From NCBI GenBank assembly GCA_030373145.1, contig JAUCZK010000014.1, positions 1 to 64,000 on the forward strand: a DNA stretch of 64,000 nt, written 5' to 3'. A program made the position numbers and the translations under genes. The DNA is from Cyanobium sp. CZS48M. GTDB lineage: Bacteria; Cyanobacteriota; Cyanobacteriia; PCC-6307; Cyanobiaceae. The notes under the pieces were generated by a model. The model was given only the letters and a program-made list of their open reading frames with translations, was not told the DNA's origin and did not search any database. Positions 50,571-60,191 of the stretch are shown in pieces. Positions within the stretch are counted from its first letter, which is position 1; each line of letters starts with the position of its first letter.

Positions 50571-51718
50571 TGCCGATCATTCCAGCCGAACTGGTGCACA
50601 GCGGGGGGATGCCCAGCGCGGCCGAACTGGAGGCCAAACTGCTCGGCGGCGAAACCCTGCTGGCCAACACGCCCGACCACCTGATCGAGGTGGTGGATGT
50701 GCTGAACAGTTACGGCGAGGTGCTCGATGCCTACAGCACCAACCTGATCTTCCAGGCCGAGAAGCAGTTCCTGCTGCCCTTCCCGCTGTTCAAATACCTC
50801 GATGGCGACAACAGCCTGGCCAGGATCTGGCGCCACCTCAACCACGATCGAATCAACTTCGAGTACGCCGAGTACTGCATGAAGGCGATGCTCTGGCACG
50901 GCACCGGCGGCCTCGATGCCTACCTGGATTCGGAGGCCTTTGCCGAGAACTGCGCCGCGATCATCCGCTGCAAGACACGCCGCGATCCATTGCTGGCGGT
51001 GCTCCATCCCCTGTTTCCGGGCTTCCTGAGCGAGCTGATCCGCACCGCGGCCACCACCCACGCCCTCGGCCAGTTCTGGCGGGTGATGAGCGATCTGTTC
51101 CTCGATCTGGCCCGCGCCGAGGCCGATGGACGCGTGGGCTCGATCGATGCCGTCGTGGAGTTCCTCAAAGACGGGCTGGTGGCCGCTGCGGCCGACCCGA
51201 TCACCTACGGCGTTGAAGTGGCCGGCGAGCACCACTGGGTACTGCCGCCGCAGGCGGGCCTGACCTTCCTGGTGGATGTGGCCGTGCCCTATGTGGAGGC
51301 GGTGTTCTTGCGGGGCCTGCCGTTCCTGGGCACGGTGAGCTTCAACGCCCAGGCTCACCAGATCTCACCGGATCAGGCCCAGTTCGCCTATGGCGCCCTC
51401 TATGCCGACCCCCTGCCGAGCATGGGGTCCGGGATCCCACCGAGCCTGTTGATGCAGGACATGTACCGCCACCTGCCGGAGCGGTTGCACAGCTGGTACC
51501 ACCAGCGCACCCGGGGCGAGGGCGACGTGCGCGTCAAGATCTGCATGAGCTTTCAGAAGTCGATGTTCTGCGTGACCAATGCCGCCATCCGCGGCACCTT
51601 CCCCCATCCGCTCAGCAGCACCGATCCGGCCCAGCAGGCGGCCAACCGGGCCTACGCCGCCGCCTGGTCCGGCCGGCTGGCGCTGGCCCGCACCGATTGC
51701 CTCGATGCCAGCAGCTGA
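50570..51718 (+). CDS. chpX: CO2 hydration protein ChpX/CupB
   Basis: 382 residues of the ChpX/ChpY (CupA/CupB) family. FQAEKQFLLPFPLFKYLDGD, IWRHLNHDRINFEYAEYCMKAMLWHGTGGLD and VRVKICMSFQKSMFCVTNAA are conserved. The His and Cys residues here are thought to hold the zinc that hydrates CO2. It sits on the NdhF/NdhD arm and captures CO2 leaking from the carboxysome. Confidence 0.93.
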   Translation: MPIIPAELVHSGGMPSAAELEAKLLGGETLLANTPDHLIEVVDVLNSYGEVLDAYSTNLIFQAEKQFLLPFPLFKYLDGDNSLARIWRHLNHDRINFEYAEYCMKAMLWHGTGGLDAYLDSEAFAENCAAIIRCKTRRDPLLAVLHPLFPGFLSELIRTAATTHALGQFWRVMSDLFLDLARAEADGRVGSIDAVVEFLKDGLVAAAADPITYGVEVAGEHHWVLPPQAGLTFLVDVAVPYVEAVFLRGLPFLGTVSFNAQAHQISPDQAQFAYGALYADPLPSMGSGIPPSLLMQDMYRHLPERLHSWYHQRTRGEGDVRVKICMSFQKSMFCVTNAAIRGTFPHPLSSTDPAQQAANRAYAAAWSGRLALARTDCLDASS

Positions 51719-51758
51719 GCCAAGGGCCCTACCCATCGTCTGACCTAGCCTCAACACC

Positions 51759-52016
51759 ATGGACCAGCCCTGGACGCCGCGCCCCAAACCCGAGCAGGCC
51801 GACCGGCTTGAGCGGCGCATCGAGTTCGAGGATTACGCCAGCAACCGCGCCTTCCTCGATCGCCTCAACGATTTCTGTGAACAACAGGGGCGCTTCCCCG
51901 ATCTGAGCTTCGGGCGCACCTACGTGAACATCACCGTGCGCCCTGCCGACGACGACACTCCGATCGCCACCGCTGACCACGACTTCGCCGCGGCCATCGA
52001 TGACCTCCTCGCCTGA
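51759..52016 (+). CDS. Pterin dehydratase-like RuBisCO assembly factor (acRAF)
   Basis: 85 residues of the pterin-4a-carbinolamine dehydratase fold: [20 protein letters not shown], and [19 protein letters not shown], in which the catalytic His pair of true dehydratases is largely replaced. Proteins of this form in alpha-carboxysome clusters help RuBisCO assembly (acRAF). Its 3' end overlaps cbbX by 17 bp. Confidence 0.85.
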   Translation: MDQPWTPRPKPEQADRLERRIEFEDYASNRAFLDRLNDFCEQQGRFPDLSFGRTYVNITVRPADDDTPIATADHDFAAAIDDLLA

Positions 52017-52968
52017 TTCCATCGGCACCGAGGCGGAAGCCGATGGCTCGGCCACGGAGAACCTCGATGCCCCGGTGAACCTGCAGGCGGCCTATGAAGC
52101 CGCCAATGTGCAGGAGGTGCTCGATCAGCTCGATCGCGAGTTGATCGGCCTGCGCCCGGTGAAGACCAGAATCCGTGAGATCGCGGCGCTGCTGGTGGTG
52201 GAGCGGGCCCGCAAGCAGGTGGGCCTCACCACGGCGGCCCCGAGCTTGCACATGTCGTTCACCGGCCGGCCGGGCACTGGCAAGACCACCGTGGCCGAGC
52301 GCATGTCCGAGATCCTGCACCGGCTGGGATACGTGCGCAAGGGTCATCTCGTGACCGCCACCCGCGATGATCTTGTGGGTCAGTACATCGGCCACACGGC
52401 GCCCAAAACACGCGAAATGCTCAAGAAGGCGATGGGCGGCGTGCTGTTCATCGATGAGGCCTACTACCTCTACCGGCCCGAGAATGAACGCGACTACGGA
52501 GCCGAAGCGATCGAGATTCTGCTGCAGGTGATGGAGAACAACCGCGATGATCTGGTGGTGATCTTCGCTGGTTACAAGGACAAGATGGATATCTTTTACC
52601 AATCAAATCCAGGCCTCTCCTCCCGGGTAGCCAATCACATCGATTTCCCTGATTACACGGCCGTGGAGTTGTTGGCCATTGCCCAGCTGATCCTGGCCGC
52701 CGAGAGCTACCGCTTCGGCGATGAGGCCAAGGCCGCCTTCTACAACTACATCCAGCGGCGCATGCAGCTGCCCTTCTTCGCCAATGCCCGCTCGATCCGC
52801 AATGCCATCGACCGGGCGCGCATGCGTCAGGCCAACCGGCTCTTCAACCACATGGGGCGGGGTCTGACCAAGCTGGATCTGATCACGATCCAGGCCGAGG
52901 ACATCACCGCCAGCCGCGTCTTCCATGGCGAAGTGGAAGGCCTCGACCCCAGCCTGCCGCTCACCTGA
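52000..52968 (+). CDS. cbbX: RuBisCO activase CbbX
   Basis: AAA+ protein of 322 residues. Walker [18 protein letters not shown], the pore loop [13 protein letters not shown], Walker [13 protein letters not shown], sensor [13 protein letters not shown], and arginine finger region [12 protein letters not shown] are intact. It pulls on the RuBisCO large-subunit C-terminus to release inhibitory sugar phosphates (red-type mechanism, also found with form IA). It is the last gene of the carboxysome/CO2-uptake cluster and is convergent with dnaA. Confidence 0.95.
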   Translation: MTSSPDSIGTEAEADGSATENLDAPVNLQAAYEAANVQEVLDQLDRELIGLRPVKTRIREIAALLVVERARKQVGLTTAAPSLHMSFTGRPGTGKTTVAERMSEILHRLGYVRKGHLVTATRDDLVGQYIGHTAPKTREMLKKAMGGVLFIDEAYYLYRPENERDYGAEAIEILLQVMENNRDDLVVIFAGYKDKMDIFYQSNPGLSSRVANHIDFPDYTAVELLAIAQLILAAESYRFGDEAKAAFYNYIQRRMQLPFFANARSIRNAIDRARMRQANRLFNHMGRGLTKLDLITIQAEDITASRVFHGEVEGLDPSLPLT

Positions 52969-52997
52969 GGCACAACGCTGCCGATCAGAGCGCAGGC

Positions 52998-54431
52998 TCA
53001 GCGCCGACGGCGTGAATCGATCTGCAGCAGGTCCCGCACCTGCTGCAGCTGGCGGGCCAGGGAGGGATCGATCGCCAGTTTCTTCTCGATCTGCTCCACC
53101 GCGTACATCACGGTGCTGTGGTCCTTGCCGCCGAAGACATCACCGATGCGCGGCAGGCTCAGGTCGGTGCTCTGGCGAAGCAGATACATGCCCACCTGGC
53201 GGGCCTGGCTCACCGCCCGCTTGCGGCTGCTGCTACGCATCTCCTCGCCGCTCACCCCGAACACCTCCGCCACCTTCTCCACCACCTGCTGGGGCGTGAC
53301 CGGCACTTCGTTGCCCACCGGATCCAGCATCGGCGCCACCGATTCCACGGTCATCGGCAGACCGGTGATCGAGGCGAAGGCCACCGCCCGGGTCAGGGCG
53401 CCCTCCAGTTCACGGATGTTGGAGGTGAAGCGGCCGGCCAGATACTGGATCAGATCGCGGGGCAGGGCCATGCGTTCCTGCTCAGCCTTCTTGTGCAGAA
53501 TCGCCATGCGTGTTTCCAGATCCGGCGCCTGGATGTCGGCGATCAGGCCCATGGAGAAACGGGAGATCAGCCGCTCCTGCAGCCGCGGGATCTGGCTGGG
53601 GGGTCGATCACTGGCGATCACAATCTGACGGCCGGCCTCATGCAGGGCATTGAACGTGTGGAAGAACTCCTCCTGGGTGTATTCCTTGCCCTCGATGAAC
53701 TGAATGTCGTCCACCAGGATCAGGTCGGCGGCACGGTAGCGATCACGGAACTTCTGCATGCCGTCCTTGCGGATGGCCTGGATCAGGTCGTTGGTGAAGG
53801 TTTCGGTCGACACATAAAAGACCCGCGCTTCCGGATCGATCTCCAGGCGGTAGTGGCCGATCGCCTGCATCAGGTGGGTCTTGCCCAGCCCGACGCCGCC
53901 GCAGAGGAAGAGCGGATTGAATTCACGACCGGGCGCCTCGGCCACCGCCAGGGCCGCTGCGTGGGCCATGCGGCTGTTGGGCCCCACCACGAAGCGGTTG
54001 AAGACATAGCGGGGGTTGAGCCCCGGAGCCGGCCGGCGGGGCGTCTCGCCGCTGGCGGTGGGGCCTGTGGGGCCCGCGGCCGCCCGCAGCACCGCCCCCG
54101 GTGAAGCCCCCGCCACGCCCTGCTGGGCGGCGCCGGGACGCTCGGCCGGAGTGGAGCCGTTCATGGCCCCATCCAGCTCCTGAACCGCGGCGGTGCCCAC
54201 CTCCACAGCGATGGCGTGGCCGGCCAGATCGGTGGCCACCGCGGCGATCATCACCAGGTAGTTCTTGCGCAGCCAGCCGCTGGCGAAGCTGTTAGGGGCC
54301 TCCAGCTGCAGCTGGCCGTCGGCGTAACCGGTGCAACGGGCCGGCCGGATCCAGGTCTCGAAGGTGGGCTTGCTGAGGTTGGCCTGCAGTGCCTCCTGGA
54401 CCCGGTGCCACAGCTCCTGACCCTGCTGCAC
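52998..54431 (-). CDS. dnaA: Chromosomal replication initiator DnaA
   Basis: 477 residues. Domain I ([24 protein letters not shown]) is followed by a Pro/Ala linker of about 70 residues. The AAA+ domain follows with [30 protein letters not shown] and [18 protein letters not shown], then the DNA-binding domain [23 protein letters not shown] 54431 is the start used. It is convergent with cbbX and divergent from htrA. No clear cluster of DnaA boxes was noticed in the short upstream gap. Confidence 0.96.
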   Translation of the reverse strand: MQQGQELWHRVQEALQANLSKPTFETWIRPARCTGYADGQLQLEAPNSFASGWLRKNYLVMIAAVATDLAGHAIAVEVGTAAVQELDGAMNGSTPAERPGAAQQGVAGASPGAVLRAAAGPTGPTASGETPRRPAPGLNPRYVFNRFVVGPNSRMAHAAALAVAEAPGREFNPLFLCGGVGLGKTHLMQAIGHYRLEIDPEARVFYVSTETFTNDLIQAIRKDGMQKFRDRYRAADLILVDDIQFIEGKEYTQEEFFHTFNALHEAGRQIVIASDRPPSQIPRLQERLISRFSMGLIADIQAPDLETRMAILHKKAEQERMALPRDLIQYLAGRFTSNIRELEGALTRAVAFASITGLPMTVESVAPMLDPVGNEVPVTPQQVVEKVAEVFGVSGEEMRSSSRKRAVSQARQVGMYLLRQSTDLSLPRIGDVFGGKDHSTVMYAVEQIEKKLAIDPSLARQLQQVRDLLQIDSRRRR

Positions 54432-54494
54432 CGTCCAGTCCCCACTCAGCCAGTGGCCGAATATAGGCAGCTTCCCGGACCGGCACCGTCTTTA

Positions 54495-55691
54495 ATGAAG
54501 CGCTTCGCGGCTCCGCTGGGCTCCCCTGCCATGACTCGCCACCGCGCCCCTGGCTCCCCCTCGCGCCGACGCCTGGCCCTGGCCGCCGCCGGCCTCTGCG
54601 GACTCCTGCTGGGCAGTTGCTCGATCCCGCTGCCGAACCTGCCGGGGCTGCCCAGGCCTGGCCCCGCCGCACCCGGTCCGAGGGTCAGTGACGCCCCCCC
54701 GGCCGCACCACTGCAGGCGGGCAACAATTTCATCGTCAACTCGGCCGAGAAGGTCGGTCCTGCCGTGGTGCGCATCGACACGGTCAAACAGGTGATCAAT
54801 CCCCTTGGGGGCCTGTTCGGTGGCGGTCCCTCGATCCAGCAGCAGCAGGGCCAGGGGTCGGGCTTCATCACCCGTTCCGACGGGGTGATTCTCACCAACG
54901 CCCACGTGGTGGAGGGAACCGCCGAGGTGACAGTGACCCTGCCGGATGGGCGCAGGTTCAACGGCAAGGTGCTCGGCGCCGATCCCCTCACCGACATCGC
55001 CGTGGTGCGGGTGGTCGCCCAGAAGCTGCCGGTGGCGCCGCTGGGGGATTCCTCCCAGGTGCGGCCCGGTGAATGGGCGATCGCCATCGGCAATCCCCTC
55101 GGCCTCGACAACACCGTGACGGCGGGCATCATCAGCGCCATCCAGCGCACCAACGCCATCGGCGAAGGCCAGCGGGTGCCCTACATCCAGACCGATGCGG
55201 CGGTGAACCCCGGCAACAGCGGTGGCCCGCTGATCAACGATCGCGGTCAGGTGATCGGCGTGAACACCGCCATCCGCCAGGCGCCGGGAGCGGGCCTGAG
55301 CTTCGCGATCCCGATCAACCTGGCCAAGCAGATCGCCGCCCAGATCCTGGAGAAGGGTCGCGCTTCCCACCCCTACATCGGTGTGCGCCTGCAGGCGCTC
55401 ACGCCCCAGCTGGCGCGGGAGATCAATGCCACCTCCAGCGAATGCCGCCTGCCGGAAATCGATGGAGTGGTGGTGGTGGAAGTGCTCAAGGGCAGCCCGG
55501 CGGCCCAGGCTGGCCTGAAGCCCTGCGATCTGATCGAGACCGTGGGCGGCAAGAAGGTGAAAAACCCCTCCGAAGTCCAGGTGGCTGTCGATCAGGGCAA
55601 GGTGGGCCAGCCACTGATGATCAGCATCAAGCGAGGCAACGGCAGCCGCGATGTCACCCTCGAGCCGGCGGAGCTGCGCTCCAGCGAGTGA
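54495..55691 (+). CDS. HtrA/Deg serine protease with lipoprotein signal
   Basis: 398 residues from ATG 54495. After a basic N-terminus (RHRAPGSPSRRRLALAAAG) a hydrophobic stretch ends in a lipobox LGSC, suggesting membrane anchoring. The trypsin-like domain has His (TNAHVVEG), Asp (DPLTDIAVVRV) and Ser (NPGNSGGPLIND), and one PDZ domain follows (GVVVVEVLKGSPAAQAGL). It handles misfolded envelope proteins. The downstream glycosyltransferase start (GTGA) overlaps its stop. Confidence 0.93.
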   Translation: MKRFAAPLGSPAMTRHRAPGSPSRRRLALAAAGLCGLLLGSCSIPLPNLPGLPRPGPAAPGPRVSDAPPAAPLQAGNNFIVNSAEKVGPAVVRIDTVKQVINPLGGLFGGGPSIQQQQGQGSGFITRSDGVILTNAHVVEGTAEVTVTLPDGRRFNGKVLGADPLTDIAVVRVVAQKLPVAPLGDSSQVRPGEWAIAIGNPLGLDNTVTAGIISAIQRTNAIGEGQRVPYIQTDAAVNPGNSGGPLINDRGQVIGVNTAIRQAPGAGLSFAIPINLAKQIAAQILEKGRASHPYIGVRLQALTPQLAREINATSSECRLPEIDGVVVVEVLKGSPAAQAGLKPCDLIETVGGKKVKNPSEVQVAVDQGKVGQPLMISIKRGNGSRDVTLEPAELRSSE

Positions 55692-56311
55692 GTCCACTGG
55701 CGTTGAACTGTGGTCGCCAGCAGCTGGTGGTGATGGCCCGCTGGCCTGCGGCGGGCCGCTGCAAGAGCCGCCTGGGGGCCGGCATCGGCCCGGCGGCCGC
55801 CGCCGGCATCCAGCGGCGGCTGAGCGCCCACACCCTGGCAGTGGCGCAGCAGCTGGGCGGGACGGAACTGGTGCTGGCGGTGAGCGGCCTGGGGCCCCGC
55901 GGGGCGCGGCGTTGGGGCCTCAGCCTCGGAGCCCACCGGGCCGTGCTGCAGGGGAACGGCGGTCTGGGCAGCCGCATGGCCCGGCAGCTGGCGCGGGCCT
56001 GGCGCGAAGGCACCCAGCAGGTGCTGCTGATCGGCACCGACCTGCCCCTGTTGGCCCGAGGCGATCTGGAGGCGGCCCTGGCGGCCTTGGCCAGCAGCCC
56101 CCTGGTGCTCGGGCCGGCCAGCGATGGGGGCTACTGGCTGATCGGACTGAGGAGGCCCCAGCCCAGCCTGCTCAGCGGCATCCCCTGGGGCAGCGCCGAG
56201 GTGCTGGGCCGCACCCTGGAGCGGGCCGCTGCTCTAGGGCTGGAGCCAGCCCTGCTGGCCCAGCGCAGCGACCTTGATCGCCCCATGGACCTGGAGCCCT
56301 GGCTGGGGTGA
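55688..56311 (+). CDS. TIGR04282-type glycosyltransferase (cofC-like)
   Basis: 207 residues from GTG 55688, with the nucleotide-binding opening LVVMARWPAAGRCKSRLG and the diagnostic IGTDLPLLARGDLEAAL and GPASDGGYWLIGL. The family (DUF2064) is often named as arsenosugar or rSAM-associated transferase 1. It is coupled by stop/start overlap with htrA upstream and with the next glycosyltransferase. The sugar substrate is not known. Confidence 0.82.
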   Translation: MSPLALNCGRQQLVVMARWPAAGRCKSRLGAGIGPAAAAGIQRRLSAHTLAVAQQLGGTELVLAVSGLGPRGARRWGLSLGAHRAVLQGNGGLGSRMARQLARAWREGTQQVLLIGTDLPLLARGDLEAALAALASSPLVLGPASDGGYWLIGLRRPQPSLLSGIPWGSAEVLGRTLERAAALGLEPALLAQRSDLDRPMDLEPWLG

Positions 56312-57021
56312 AGGTCGTGGCTGCAGCTTCCGCCACCAGCGCCCCCCTGGCGGTGGTGATCCCGGCCCTGAACGAGGCGGGGCACCTGCCGGCCCTGCTG
56401 GCGGATCTGGCCAGGGCTCCCGCCGGTCTGATCGAGAGCTGCCTGGTGGTGGATGGCGGCAGCAGCGACGGCAGCGCCCGCCTCTCGGCCCTGGCGGGCG
56501 CCCGGGTGCTGCAGGCAGGTGGAGGCCGGGGCTGCCAGCTGGCGGCGGGGGTGACCCGCAGCACGGCTCCCTGGCTGCTATTGCTCCATGCCGACCTGCG
56601 CCTGGCTCAGGGGTGGTGGTCGGCGGTGCAGCGGGCCATGGCCGCCCCGGAGGCCCCCTGGTGTTTCCGCCTGGGAATCGAAGGGGCAGACCCCGCCCTG
56701 CGCCTGGTGGAGTGGGGCGTGCGCCTGCGCAGTGGGCCCGGCCAGCTGCCCTACGGCGACCAGGGACTGCTGCTGCCGAGGCGCCTGCTGGAGCGGGCCG
56801 GCGGCCTGCGGGCCCTGCCCCTGATGGAAGACCTCGATCTGGTGCTGCGCCTGCGTCGGCTGGGCCCGATCCGCGACCTGGGACTGCCGGTGCGGGTGGA
56901 CGGGCGGCGCTGGCGGCGCCTGGGGGTGTGGGGAACGGCCTGGCGCAATGCCCTGCTGCGGCAGGCCTGGCGCCGGGGCGCCGATCCAGCGGTCCTGGCG
57001 GCGCGCTACTACCAGCCCTGA
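56308..57021 (+). CDS. TIGR04283-type family 2 glycosyltransferase
   Basis: 237 residues from GTG 56308. The GT-A fold has AVVIPALNEAGHLPALL, VVDGGSSDGSARLSALAGARV, the DXD-like LLHADLRLAQGW, and DQGLLLPRRLLERAGGLRALPLMEDLDL. This is the usual partner of the TIGR04282 gene and is annotated as arsenosugar or rSAM-associated transferase 2. The two form a GTGA-overlapping pair. No radical-SAM gene is present here, so the arsenosugar role is uncertain. Confidence 0.85.
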   Translation: MKVVAAASATSAPLAVVIPALNEAGHLPALLADLARAPAGLIESCLVVDGGSSDGSARLSALAGARVLQAGGGRGCQLAAGVTRSTAPWLLLLHADLRLAQGWWSAVQRAMAAPEAPWCFRLGIEGADPALRLVEWGVRLRSGPGQLPYGDQGLLLPRRLLERAGGLRALPLMEDLDLVLRLRRLGPIRDLGLPVRVDGRRWRRLGVWGTAWRNALLRQAWRRGADPAVLAARYYQP

Positions 57022-57049
57022 GCGCTCCTGAGGACACCCACCAGGGGTG

Positions 57050-57556
57050 TCAGGGGGAATACCAGAAGGCGCAGCGCCGCTGGTGCGGCTCCAGCTCCCA
57101 GCCCTGCGACTGATAAAACCCCACCACCTCCGGATCGGCGAACAGGCTGACCCGGTCCACCTCCATCAGCCTGAGTTGCTCCAGCACGTAGTCCATCAGT
57201 TGCCGCCCCAGGCCTGCCCCTTGGTAGAGGGGATGCACGGCCACATCCCAGACCGTGGCCTCCATCACCCCATCACCGGTGCAGCGGGCGAAGCCCACCA
57301 GACGCGGCACCCGCGGGTCATGGCGCCAGAGCCCCACCCGCAGCAGGCTGTGCTGCAGGGCCTTGCGCACCCGCCGGATCGGCCGGCGGCTCCAGCCGAC
57401 GGCATCACAAAGCTGCTCCAGTTCCACCAGATCGATCTCCCGCTCCAGGCTGAGCACCAGCTCCAGCTGGGGGTTCGGGCTGGGACAATGGCGCCAGCCG
57501 GGGCCGTAGAAGCTGGAGAGAAGCGGGTCTGTATCCAAACCAGACGGCCGAGGCAA
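57050..57556 (-). CDS. GNAT-family N-acetyltransferase
   Basis: 168 residues. The acetyl-CoA loop is VHPLYQGAGLGRQLMDYV, preceded by ATVWDVAV and followed by SLFADPEVVGFYQSQGWE. A Leu-rich lead of about 30 residues precedes it. It resembles the cyanobacterial/plastid GNATs that include nuclear shuttle interacting-like acetyltransferases. The substrate is unknown. It is divergent from an alpha/beta hydrolase 47 bp away. Confidence 0.85.
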   Translation of the reverse strand: MPRPSGLDTDPLLSSFYGPGWRHCPSPNPQLELVLSLEREIDLVELEQLCDAVGWSRRPIRRVRKALQHSLLRVGLWRHDPRVPRLVGFARCTGDGVMEATVWDVAVHPLYQGAGLGRQLMDYVLEQLRLMEVDRVSLFADPEVVGFYQSQGWELEPHQRRCAFWYSP

Positions 57557-57603
57557 CGCATTGGCACGATCCTGCCCGATCGGGTGCGTTTAGGGCCACT
57601 CTG

Positions 57604-58395
57604 GTGGCAGAGCCCCTGAAGGGATTGGCTGTTCTCCCCCAGGCCCTGGAACCCGACCAGAGCGGGATGTTGCTGGTGGCGCTGCACGGCTGGATGCTCT
57701 CCGGCCGGCTGTGGGAGCCGCTGAACGCCGAACTGCAGCAGCGCTGGCGCCTGTGGTGTCCTGATCTGCCCGGCTTCGGCGCGGAACCTCGCCCGGTGGG
57801 GCTGCAGCCGAGCCTGGCCAGCTACGGGCGCTGGGTGAGCGAGGCCTGCCGCAGGATCGCTCCCCACGCCCCCGTGGTGCTGATGGGCCACTCCCTGGGG
57901 GGCAGCATCGCCCTGCATGCGGCCAGCAGCCTGGGGCCCCAGCTGCAGGGGGTGATCCAGATCGCCGCCGGCGGCGGGGTGTATCAGCCTCGGGCCTTCT
58001 CCCGGGTGCGGCGAGGGGGCTCGTTGTTCCTGCGCTTCCGTCCAGGCTGGCTGGCGGAACTGCCGGGCACCGAGGCGATCCGCAGCCCGCTGCTGGCGGA
58101 GGCGCGTGCGGCCCGGGGCCTGCTGGCCTGCAGCACGAACCGCGGCGCCGTCAGCCAGCTGCCCTCGCTCACCGCCGCCCTGCGGGTGCCGAGCCTCTGG
58201 ATCGCCGGCAGCCAGGACCAGGTGATGGCCCCCCGCTATGTGCAACACCTGGCCGGCTATGCCCCAGACCACGAGCTGGCCGTGATTCCCGACTGCGGTC
58301 ACCTGCCGATGCGGCAGTGCCCCCGCCAGCTGGCGGCCCTCATCGATGCCTGGCTGGAGCGGCTGCCCTTGCAGCTGCCTTGCCCTGATCCCTAG
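57604..58395 (+). CDS. Alpha/beta hydrolase
   Basis: 263 residues from GTG 57604. The oxyanion segment is LLVALHGWMLSG, the nucleophile elbow is VVLMGHSLGGSIAL, the acid lies in SLWIAGSQDQVMAP, and the His is in VIPDCGHLPMRQ. Esterase, lipase or thioesterase activity is plausible; no specificity is visible. Its stop overlaps the 3' end of the convergent ABC exporter by 4 bp. Confidence 0.85.
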   Translation: MAEPLKGLAVLPQALEPDQSGMLLVALHGWMLSGRLWEPLNAELQQRWRLWCPDLPGFGAEPRPVGLQPSLASYGRWVSEACRRIAPHAPVVLMGHSLGGSIALHAASSLGPQLQGVIQIAAGGGVYQPRAFSRVRRGGSLFLRFRPGWLAELPGTEAIRSPLLAEARAARGLLACSTNRGAVSQLPSLTAALRVPSLWIAGSQDQVMAPRYVQHLAGYAPDHELAVIPDCGHLPMRQCPRQLAALIDAWLERLPLQLPCPDP

Positions 58396-60191
58396 AGCCT
58401 GGCCAGACCCCGTTCCTGGAGATCGGCCAGCTCGGCGTAGAGGCCCCCGGCTGCCCGCAGCTCCCGGTGGGTGCCCTGCTCGATCAACCGGCCCCGGCGC
58501 AGCACCAGAATGCGATCGGCCGCCTCGACCGTGGCCAGGCGGTGGGCGATCACGATGGCGGTGCGGCCGCTGAGCAGCCGCTCCAGATCCCGCTGCAGGG
58601 TGGCCTCGGTGGAGGGATCCATGAAGGCCGTGGCCTCATCCATCACCAGCACCGAGGGATCGCGCATCGCCACCCGCGCCACCGACAGCAGCTGGCGCTC
58701 ACCCGAAGAGAGGTTGCCGCCCCGCTCCCGCAGTTCCGTAGCCAGGCCATCGGGCAGCCGGCGCAGCAGGGGATCAAGGCCCAGCTCGGCGCAGATGCGC
58801 TCCAGGTCGTGCTGGGCGATCGGCGCATCCAGCCGCAGGTTGTCGGCCACGTTGCCGCTGAACAGGAAGGTGTCCTGGAGGACCACCCCCAGCCGCTGGC
58901 GCAGGGTGGCGCTGGGCAGCTCGCGGATGTCGATGCCATCGAGCAGGATGCGACCGCTCTGGGGTTCGTACAGCCGGCAAAGCAGGCGGATGATCGTGGT
59001 CTTGCCGGAGCCGGTGGGACCCACCAGGGCCACCTGCTCCCCCGGGGCGATGCGGAAGCTCAGCTCGCTGAGGATCGGATCATCGGGGCGGTAGGCGAAG
59101 CTCACCCGCTCGAAGATCACCTCACCGGCGCTGGCGCGCAGCAGCCCTGAGCGCTGGGCGGCACTGCTGCGCAGGGTGTCGTCGAGGTCGGAGATCTCGA
59201 TCGGCTGCTCCATCAGTTCACCGATGCGCTCCACCGCCGTCAGCCCGCCCTGGATCTGGGTGAAGCGCTCCGCCAGCTGACGCAGGGGATCAAACAGGCG
59301 CTGGGAAAAGAGAATGAAGGTGGTGAGAGTGCCCAGGCCAATGCTGCCGGCGATCACCATCCAGCCCCCCAGAGCCAGCACCACGGCCACGGCGGTAAGG
59401 GCCACCCATTCGATGAAGGCCGAGACGGCACTTTCGTAGAAGATCGTGCCGGTGACGGCGCGGCGGTAGGCGTTGGTGGTGACGGCGAAGCGCGCACTGT
59501 TGGTGGCCTCCCGCCGGAACATCTGCACCACCTCCAGGCCCTGAAGGTTCTCCTGCAGGTCGGCGTTGAGCTGGCTGAGTTCTTCGCGCACCCGGTAGTT
59601 GGCCTTGCGGTAGCGGCCCTGAAGCCAGAGGATCACCAGGGTGGCCGGCACCTGGCTGGCCAGCAGCAGAGCACCGAGGCGCGGCTCGATGCTCACCATC
59701 GTCACGCCGATCACCACCAGGGTGACCAGATCGGCCAGCACCCCCACGGCGCCGCTGCCGAACACTTCGGCCAGGGCATCCACATCGCTGGTGAGGCGGG
59801 TGAGCAGTTTGCCCACAGGGGTGCGGTCGTGGAAGCGTAGGGAGAGGGCGAGGGCGTGGCGGAAGAGGTCGTCGCGGATGCGGGCCGTCAGCCGCTGGCC
59901 CACCGCCTGAACGCTGTACGACTGGGCCCCCTGCAGGGCCAGCCGCAGCAGCACCGCGCTGAACAGGATCAGCACCAGGGTGCGCATCGCCTGGGACACG
60001 CTCTGACCCGCCAGCCAGGCGGCTGTGGGCTCACGGCGCAACACAGCGATCGCCTGACCGATCAACAGCGGCTGGATCGCGGCGGCCAGGGCCAGGGGGA
60101 TCAGCAGAATCACCACCAGGATCAGGCGGCGGCGGTCGTGGCGGAGGTAGGGCAGCAGGCGCTTGAGCCGCTGGCGATCGAGGGCGGCCAT
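58392..60191 (-). CDS. ABC exporter (fused permease and ATPase)
   Basis: 599 residues. An N-terminal six-helix exporter domain (to about residue 325) is followed by an ATPase with Walker A VALVGPTGSGKTTIIRLL, Q-loop VVLQDTFLFSGNV, signature LSSGERQLLSVAR and Walker B SVLVMDEATAFMD, and the H-loop IVIAHRLATV. It probably acts as a homodimer, MsbA/lipid or drug type. Its ATG overlaps the stop of hisG (ATGA), so the two are coupled. Confidence 0.93.
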   Translation of the reverse strand: MAALDRQRLKRLLPYLRHDRRRLILVVILLIPLALAAAIQPLLIGQAIAVLRREPTAAWLAGQSVSQAMRTLVLILFSAVLLRLALQGAQSYSVQAVGQRLTARIRDDLFRHALALSLRFHDRTPVGKLLTRLTSDVDALAEVFGSGAVGVLADLVTLVVIGVTMVSIEPRLGALLLASQVPATLVILWLQGRYRKANYRVREELSQLNADLQENLQGLEVVQMFRREATNSARFAVTTNAYRRAVTGTIFYESAVSAFIEWVALTAVAVVLALGGWMVIAGSIGLGTLTTFILFSQRLFDPLRQLAERFTQIQGGLTAVERIGELMEQPIEISDLDDTLRSSAAQRSGLLRASAGEVIFERVSFAYRPDDPILSELSFRIAPGEQVALVGPTGSGKTTIIRLLCRLYEPQSGRILLDGIDIRELPSATLRQRLGVVLQDTFLFSGNVADNLRLDAPIAQHDLERICAELGLDPLLRRLPDGLATELRERGGNLSSGERQLLSVARVAMRDPSVLVMDEATAFMDPSTEATLQRDLERLLSGRTAIVIAHRLATVEAADRILVLRRGRLIEQGTHRELRAAGGLYAELADLQERGLARL

